Under the pieces are notes generated by a model. It searched no databases, had not been told where the DNA came from, and was given only the letters and a program-made list of their open reading frames with translations. From positions 62,001-126,000 of the forward strand of contig NZ_WKJG01000083.1 in NCBI RefSeq assembly GCF_027853235.1: a stretch of 64,000 nt of DNA, given 5' to 3'. This stretch comes from Aliibacillus thermotolerans (GTDB lineage: Bacteria > Bacillota > Bacilli > Bacillales > Marinococcaceae). Below, one piece after another: positions 58,505 through 64,000 of this stretch; within the stretch, counting starts at the first letter, position 1; each line of letters starts with the position of its first letter. A program made the translations under genes and the position numbers.

Positions 58505-59400
58505 TATGCTTCAGTATTCATATTTCCTATCGCGATTTCTTTCATGTCTTCGTAGTAAAAACAGGGGTAGCTTCCAAGAATTCTAACACCACACCCTAAT
58601 GCTTCCAATTCTTGTATCACACCAGGAATCAATACGTCATCCATTTCTTGATTCACATCGATGATAAAAAAGTAATTACCGATCCCTGTTTTCATCGGAC
58701 GTGATTCGATCTTAGACATATTTAACTTTCGCCATGCAAAGGCGGAAAGAACTTGATGTAAGGCTCCAGGATAGTCAGAAGGAAGGGTAACAACGAGGGT
58801 TGTTTTTCCTTTTTTGGCTTTTTCCCGATTTAAAGTCCGGTGCTCGTTATTCGTTAATACAACAAACCGTGTATGATTATTTTCATAATCGTGAATATTC
58901 TTTTTAGCAATCAATAAATTATATGTTTCCGCAGCTAAAGTATTTGCAATCGCTACAGCATGCAGTTCAGGTTCCTCTGCTATTTTTTTTGCGGCAGCAC
59001 TCGTTGAATTCATGTAATGCACTTCTGCTTCCGGTAATACTGACTGCAAAAATTCATGGGATTGTGCGATCGCTTGAGGATGAGAATAGACATGTTGCAC
59101 AGTTGTCCAATCGTCTTTTCGAGACGGATGAACGAGTAAATTTTGAGAAATCGGTACTGTCACTTCTCCTATAATTGGTAGGTCATGTTTATGAATTAAA
59201 TAATCCAATGTCATATTCACAGACCCTTCAATCGCATTCTCGATTGGAACGACTCCATAATCCACCTTTTTTTCGGCCACAGCAGCCATACAAGCTGGGA
59301 TTGTAGAATAGGGAATTCTCTCTTCCCTTTGAAAAACAGCTTCTGTCGCCATTTCTGTAAAAGTTCCTTTTGGGCCTAAAAAACCCACAGTTTCAATCAT
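58504..59400 (-). CDS. pheA: PheA, prephenate dehydratase
   Basis: PheA converts prephenate to phenylpyruvate in phenylalanine synthesis. The 298-residue protein has the catalytic domain (GFLGPKGTFTEMA at residues 5-17, NAIEGSVNMTLDYLI near 64, STSAAAKKIAE near 163 with the catalytic threonine region HTRFVVLT) and a C-terminal ACT domain with GALHQVLSAF and the Phe-binding motif ESRP. The start at 59400 has AAGGAGTGGAGG upstream. Confidence 0.95.
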   Translation of the reverse strand: MIETVGFLGPKGTFTEMATEAVFQREERIPYSTIPACMAAVAEKKVDYGVVPIENAIEGSVNMTLDYLIHKHDLPIIGEVTVPISQNLLVHPSRKDDWTTVQHVYSHPQAIAQSHEFLQSVLPEAEVHYMNSTSAAAKKIAEEPELHAVAIANTLAAETYNLLIAKKNIHDYENNHTRFVVLTNNEHRTLNREKAKKGKTTLVVTLPSDYPGALHQVLSAFAWRKLNMSKIESRPMKTGIGNYFFIIDVNQEMDDVLIPGVIQELEALGCGVRILGSYPCFYYEDMKEIAIGNMNTEA

Positions 59401-59429
59401 TTCCTCCACTCCTTCTTCTAACCAACCAC

Positions 59430-59882
59430 CTATAACCATCCGGAGCCGACGATCTCGACGCTTTCTACCGTTTCCATCCCTTCCAATGTTTTGACAAAAT
59501 CACTAATTTCTCCTTTTAAAAGAGATGTGTCTATCGTTAAAGTAACATTAGCTCTTCCACCTAATGGAATGGATTGATTAATGGTTAATACATTGGTATT
59601 CACTCTTGCCAATTCACTTAAAAGAGCTGATAGCGCACCAGCTTGATCTGCTAACTGAATGGAAAGTGTAATCACTTGTTCTTTTATTACTGTATGAAAT
59701 GGAAAAATCGCATCCTTATATTTATAAAACGCACTTCGACTAATATTGACCGCATCTACCGCATCTTGTACTTTTTGTACTTTTCCACTCTCTAACAGTT
59801 CTTTTGCTTCCAATGTTTTTTGCATTGCTTCGGTTAACATTTCTTGTTTTATCAAATAATATTGGTCAATTTTCTCCGCCAT
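59430..59882 (-). CDS. pheB: PheB, ACT-domain protein
   Basis: This 150-residue UPF0735 protein has an N-terminal helix-turn-helix-like region (VDAVNISRSAFYKYKDAIF) and a C-terminal ACT domain (ADQAGALSALLSELARVNTNV). It sits between obg and pheA in Bacilli and is thought to be an amino-acid-sensing regulator, though the old name chorismate mutase is not supported by the motifs. It ends 29 bases before the pheA start. Confidence 0.92.
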   Translation of the reverse strand: MAEKIDQYYLIKQEMLTEAMQKTLEAKELLESGKVQKVQDAVDAVNISRSAFYKYKDAIFPFHTVIKEQVITLSIQLADQAGALSALLSELARVNTNVLTINQSIPLGGRANVTLTIDTSLLKGEISDFVKTLEGMETVESVEIVGSGWL

Positions 59883-59967
59883 TCACCCACCACCACACTT
59901 TGCACTGAAGCAGGCGTCTCCGTTCGTTGTTTTTATTATAGCGACGCTTTTCTATTTTGACAAACAA

Positions 59968-61308
<1,341 letters not shown>

Positions 61309-61374
61309 CTATTTCTGTATTGTAACACATCAAAGAACAGACACGCATAGCTTCCGACATTTTTTACATTTCAT

Positions 61375-61404
61375 GTATATTGTTCAGTTATGAAGGAAAC
61401 GATA
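61375..61404 (+). promoter_or_regulatory. Sigma-F-like promoter of the Gln-rich gene
   Basis: GTATA (61375-61379), 15 bases, GGAAACGATA (61395-61404). The -10 agrees at nine of ten positions with the sigma-F pattern GGNRAYAMTW, and -35 with GYATA. It ends about 37 bases before the ATG. The gap back to obg (61249-61374) shows no other gene. Confidence 0.55.
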
Positions 61405-61441
61405 ATTACCGTTACACTATTATTACAATGGAGGGTTTTTG

Positions 61442-61693
61442 ATGGCAAACCAAAACCAACAATTGCAACAAGTACAACAAACGATTCAACAAGCACAACA
61501 ACAAATGCAAAATGCATCCAACGATCCCCAACAGTTGCAGCAAGCGCAACAACAGCTCCAACAAGCACAAACAGAGCTGCAACAGTTGCAACAACAAGGG
61601 AACTCCCAAGAACAACAACAAATGCAACAAGCACAACAACAACTTCAACAAGCGCAACAACAACTTCAACAAATTCAACAGCAACAAGGATAA
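61442..61693 (+). CDS. Glutamine-heptad small protein
   Basis: The 83-residue product starts MANQNQQLQQVQQ and contains 48 glutamines (58%). Two blocks of heptads of the form LQQAQQQ place Leu, Met, Ile or Ala at alternating 3-4 spacing, separated by NASNDP and GNSQE. This pattern predicts two coiled-coil helices with an almost uncharged Gln surface. GGAGGG precedes the ATG. The short Gln/Ala/Asn composition recalls gamma-type small spore proteins, but the repeats of SspE are absent, so I do not assign it. A sigma-F-like promoter and its own terminator make it a separate, probably sporulation-linked gene. Confidence 0.75.
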   Translation: MANQNQQLQQVQQTIQQAQQQMQNASNDPQQLQQAQQQLQQAQTELQQLQQQGNSQEQQQMQQAQQQLQQAQQQLQQIQQQQG

Positions 61694-61700
61694 CGTGAAC

Positions 61701-61747
61701 AAAAGCGGACCGCTGGGGAAATCTTCCCTTGGTTCGCTTTTTTTCAA
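61701..61747 (+). terminator. Terminator of the Gln-rich gene
   Basis: AAAAGCGGACC and GGTTCGCTTTTTT pair with a G-T wobble around an inner GGGGAA/TTCCC hairpin and end in a long T run. Confidence 0.85.
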
Positions 61748-61755
61748 AAAATATG

Positions 61756-61783
61756 TTGACAGAACAATTATTTATAGTAAAAT
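61756..61783 (+). promoter_or_regulatory. Sigma-A promoter of the siderophore-binding gene
   Basis: TTGACA (61756-61761), 16 bases, TAAAAT (61778-61783), about 100 bases before the ATG. The first Fur box begins at the last base of the -10. Confidence 0.75.
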
Positions 61784-61813
61784 GAGAATTGTTATCAATG
61801 ATAATGATTTTCA
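61783..61813 (+). promoter_or_regulatory. Tandem Fur boxes
   Basis: TGAGAATTGTTATCA (61783-61797) and TGATAATGATTTTCA (61799-61813) each match the 7-1-7 Fur site TGATAATNATTATCA at 12 or 13 of 14 defined bases. They cover the transcription start, so Fur with iron would block RNA polymerase. Confidence 0.88.
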
Positions 61814-61884
61814 ATATCATAAGGAGGATCGCCAGTTTTCTTTCAGTTTCACGATGAGTTATTTCTAGAAAGGAGTATTTTTTC

Positions 61885-62874
61885 ATGAAAAAATGGTTGT
61901 TTTTATCAGTTGTTTTTCTTTTCATTTTAAGTTTGACTGTTGCTTGTGGAGCGGGTAACACAGAAGAAGAGCCGACGGATGCTTCCGGCGACAATGCCAA
62001 TGGAGCGGAAGAGGTGGAAGAAACCGAAGAAGCAGCTGAAATCACAGTGAGTCATGATCTCGGCGAAACAGTTGTTGAAAAAAATCCTGAAACAGTGGTA
62101 ACGTTTGACTTCGGTAGTTTAGACACGTTAGATGCCCTTGGCGTAGAAGTAAGTGGCGTGCCACAAATGAATATCCCTACATATTTAGAAAAATACGAAG
62201 GATCAGAATATGAAAATGTAGGGGGATTGAAAGAGCCGGATTTTGAAAAACTTGCAACAATGGAACCTGACCTTATTATTATTTCCGGTCGCCAGCAAGA
62301 TTCTTATGAAGAATTTAGTAAAATCGCACCTACCATTTTCATGGGTGTCGACACAGAAAATTACATGGCATCCTTTGAAGAAAATGTAACGACGCTAGCT
62401 TCTATTTTTGAAAAAGAAGAAGAAGCACAAACGATGTTAGATGACGTGAAAGAAAGCATCGCCACATTAAATGAAAAAGCATCCAACATAGACGAAGAAG
62501 CATTAATTATTCTTGCCAATGACGGGAAAGTAAGTGCTTATGGATCCGGATCTCGCTTCGGTCTTATCCATGATGTATTCGGGTTTAAAGAATCAGACGA
62601 AAATATTGAGGCTTCCACTCATGGTCAAAGCATTTCTTTTGAATACATTACAAAACAAGATCCGGACTTTTTATTTGTCATTGACCGTACCGCTGTTGTC
62701 GGTGGGGAAACTTCTGCCGAACAACTGATTGAAAATGAATTAACTGAAAACATTCAAGCATATGAAAAAGACCAAATTGTTTATTTAGACCCTGAATATT
62801 GGTACCTCTCCGGTGGAGGGTTACAATCAGTAGCTAAAATGGTGGAAGAAGTAGAAGCTGCTATTTCTGAATAA
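61885..62874 (+). CDS. yclQ: Siderophore-binding lipoprotein, YclQ-like
   Basis: The 329-residue protein has a lipoprotein signal with the lipobox TVAC at residues 18-21, an acidic linker and a FecB-type periplasmic-binding fold. It closely follows B. subtilis YclQ, the petrobactin receptor, for example FDFGSLDTLDALG, GLKEPDFEKLA, GLIHDVFGF, ASTHGQSISFEYI and WYLSGGGLQS. Ligand is by that similarity. AAAGGAG precedes the ATG, and Fur boxes govern it. No permease or ATPase genes adjoin it, since the next gene is hemY on the other strand. Confidence 0.92.
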   Translation: MKKWLFLSVVFLFILSLTVACGAGNTEEEPTDASGDNANGAEEVEETEEAAEITVSHDLGETVVEKNPETVVTFDFGSLDTLDALGVEVSGVPQMNIPTYLEKYEGSEYENVGGLKEPDFEKLATMEPDLIIISGRQQDSYEEFSKIAPTIFMGVDTENYMASFEENVTTLASIFEKEEEAQTMLDDVKESIATLNEKASNIDEEALIILANDGKVSAYGSGSRFGLIHDVFGFKESDENIEASTHGQSISFEYITKQDPDFLFVIDRTAVVGGETSAEQLIENELTENIQAYEKDQIVYLDPEYWYLSGGGLQSVAKMVEEVEAAISE

Positions 62875-62883
62875 ATAAAACAA

Positions 62884-62912
62884 GGAGTGCAGACAAAACG
62901 GGTCCGCACTCC
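62884..62912. terminator. Terminator between yclQ and hemY
   Basis: GGAGTGCAGAC and GGTCCGCACTCC form a stem of about 11 pairs between the converging genes; T-rich sequence follows. Confidence 0.75.
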
Positions 62913-62926
62913 TATCTTTCTATCTT

Positions 62927-64000
62927 TCACTTAGAAGCTAACAATTTTTTTACGACGTTTTCCCCTTGATCAATGCAATCAGGTAGACCCACTCCTTCAA
63001 ACGCGGCACCAGCAACGTATACACCTGGATATTTTTGATTCATGATCTCTAGCCCTTTTTGAAGTCGTTCCCGATGATGAACAACATATTGAGGCATCGC
63101 TTTTTTCCAACGAGTAATGACGTAATATTCTGGTTTTCCTTCGATCTCCATCACACGATTTAAATCCTTTAACACGATATCAATCATTTCATCATCCGAA
63201 ACATTGACAATGTCTTCTTCGCCAGGTTTACCGACGTAACAACGAAGCAAAGCTTTTCCAGGCGGTGCGGCATGTGCCCACTTGCGATGCGTCCACGTAC
63301 AAGCGGTCATCTGATAGTCGCTTTTTTTCGAGACGACAAATCCGGTACCGTCTATATCCGTTTTTAACTGAGACTCGTTAAAGGCCATTGCAACTGTAGC
63401 TACGGTGGTAAAAGGGATCTTTTTTAACCACTCTTGAATGGCATCTTCTTCTAAAAATGACGCCGTTTCATAAGCTGGAGAGGTCAAAATGACGCGGTCA
63501 AACAACTCTTTTCTCCCGCTTTTAAAAGTTAACATAAATTGTGAACCCTTTGGGGTAATCTTTTCTAACGGTTCATTTTTATGAACGGCATCTTCATCCA
63601 AATGATTTTCGATTGCATGCACAAGAGATTGAAGACCATTTCGACATGTTAAGAAGGCGCCCGTTTGTTTTTCTGGTGTCGTTTTCGACGCCGGCGGACG
63701 TAACGTTTTCATTCCAAGAATTAGGCTGCGATGAGATTGTTCCACTTGTTGAAATTGGGGAAAAGTAGATTGTAAACTTAAACGATCAATATCCCCTGCG
63801 TAAATCCCTGATAGCAACGGATCAATTAAGGAATCTACAACTTCGTTTCCTAGTCTTCTGCGAAAAAACTGGCCAAGAGATTGATCTTTATTCGTTTCTC
63901 CTTTTGGAAGAATCAGATCGATTCCTGCTCGTACTTTACCCATTGCAGAGAATAGCCCCGTCGTTAAAAAAGGGCCTAGTTTGGTTGGTATCCCCATCAT
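62927..64000 (-). CDS. hemY: HemY/CgoX, coproporphyrinogen III oxidase (3' part)
   Basis: In Bacilli HemY is a FAD enzyme that oxidises coproporphyrinogen III to coproporphyrin III in haem synthesis. The visible 357 residues are the C-terminal three quarters; the N-terminal FAD-binding GxGxxG region lies beyond 64000, so this is cut by the window, not broken. Visible family pieces are FFRRRLGNEVVDSLIDPLLSG, VILTSPAYETASFL and the C-terminal VYVAGAAFEGVGLPDCI. hemE and hemH would be expected upstream, off the right edge. Confidence 0.93.
   Translation of the reverse strand: MMGIPTKLGPFLTTGLFSAMGKVRAGIDLILPKGETNKDQSLGQFFRRRLGNEVVDSLIDPLLSGIYAGDIDRLSLQSTFPQFQQVEQSHRSLILGMKTLRPPASKTTPEKQTGAFLTCRNGLQSLVHAIENHLDEDAVHKNEPLEKITPKGSQFMLTFKSGRKELFDRVILTSPAYETASFLEEDAIQEWLKKIPFTTVATVAMAFNESQLKTDIDGTGFVVSKKSDYQMTACTWTHRKWAHAAPPGKALLRCYVGKPGEEDIVNVSDDEMIDIVLKDLNRVMEIEGKPEYYVITRWKKAMPQYVVHHRERLQKGLEIMNQKYPGVYVAGAAFEGVGLPDCIDQGENVVKKLLASK

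Noticed and set aside
61442-61693. CAA-rich repeat that might be a microsatellite, CRISPR-like array or unstable repeat
   Set aside because: Repeat units vary at the base level, keep one open frame with start, ribosome site and stop, and have no spacer structure.
61371-62045. Long minus-strand frame opposite the Gln-rich gene and yclQ start
   Set aside because: Its valine/leucine runs are the antisense reading of CAA/CAG repeats; no ribosome site and it covers the Fur-controlled promoter.
62927-64000. hemY as a truncated pseudogene
   Set aside because: The frame is open to the window edge and all visible motifs are intact, so the missing N-terminus is due to the window boundary.

Overview
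This is a chromosomal core segment of an endospore-forming member of the Bacillaceae (Firmicutes), AT-rich by eye. The evidence is sporulation genes (sigK with its pro-sequence, spoVB, safA, coxA, a short bofC, an rsfA-family gene, sda), competence genes (comEA, comER, comN), a Bacillus-type 6S RNA, two tRNA-sensing T-box leaders, AGGAGG-type ribosome sites, frequent TTG/GTG starts, and a gene order that follows the B. subtilis comEA-yqe and yrr-yrv-yrb-obg regions block by block. No tRNA, rRNA, insertion sequence, prophage, CRISPR array or defence island was seen. The species is not identified.

Layout. 0-7.3 kb: comEA, divergent comER, then a leftward operon (yqeG-yqeH-aroE-yqeI-nadD-yqeK-rsfS-yqeM) for ribosome maturation, NAD and shikimate synthesis, facing away from the replication checkpoint gene sda with its DnaA boxes. 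7.3-13.5 kb: a small membrane protein and a complete seven-gene Mrp Na+/H+ antiporter operon. 13.6-18.7 kb: HU, uninterrupted sigK preceded by a 52-residue ORF, a Nudix hydrolase, mtnN, yrrS, greA and trmR. 18.7-31.7 kb: a leftward block with mltG, yrzB, ruvX, ireB, alaS with T-box, a permease, recD2, a TPR protein, mnmA, a cysteine desulfurase, cymR and a YczE-like membrane protein. 31.9-34.1 kb: rightward rarA, an RsfA-family regulator with a forespore-type promoter, and 6S RNA.

34.2-47.4 kb: leftward aspS-hisS (T-box), dtd, relA, apt, recJ, lapA, a cation diffusion facilitator, separate secF and secD, and comN. 47.5-50.4 kb: spoVB, a DUF421 protein, a TIGR04086 protein and a possible structured RNA. 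50.4-57.7 kb: yajC, tgt, queA, yrzS, ruvB, ruvA, shortened bofC, yebC, coxA, safA. 57.9-61.3 kb: niaR, pheA, pheB, obg. 61.4-64 kb: a glutamine-heptad small protein gene behind a sigma-F-like promoter, a Fur-controlled siderophore-binding lipoprotein, and the 3' part of hemY.

Most of the window is conserved housekeeping. The interest lies in departures from the usual order: no peptidase-U32/udk genes next to trmR, no nadBCA/nifS next to niaR, no spo0B before obg, a BofC lacking its second domain, SecDF split in two, a YczE-like gene running into cymR, an apparent Asp (GAC) specifier in the hisS-aspS T-box, and the 58% glutamine coiled-coil protein. No strong case for a wholly new multi-gene system was found. 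Start codons were re-chosen from ribosome-binding sites where the longest frame was not the likely gene.
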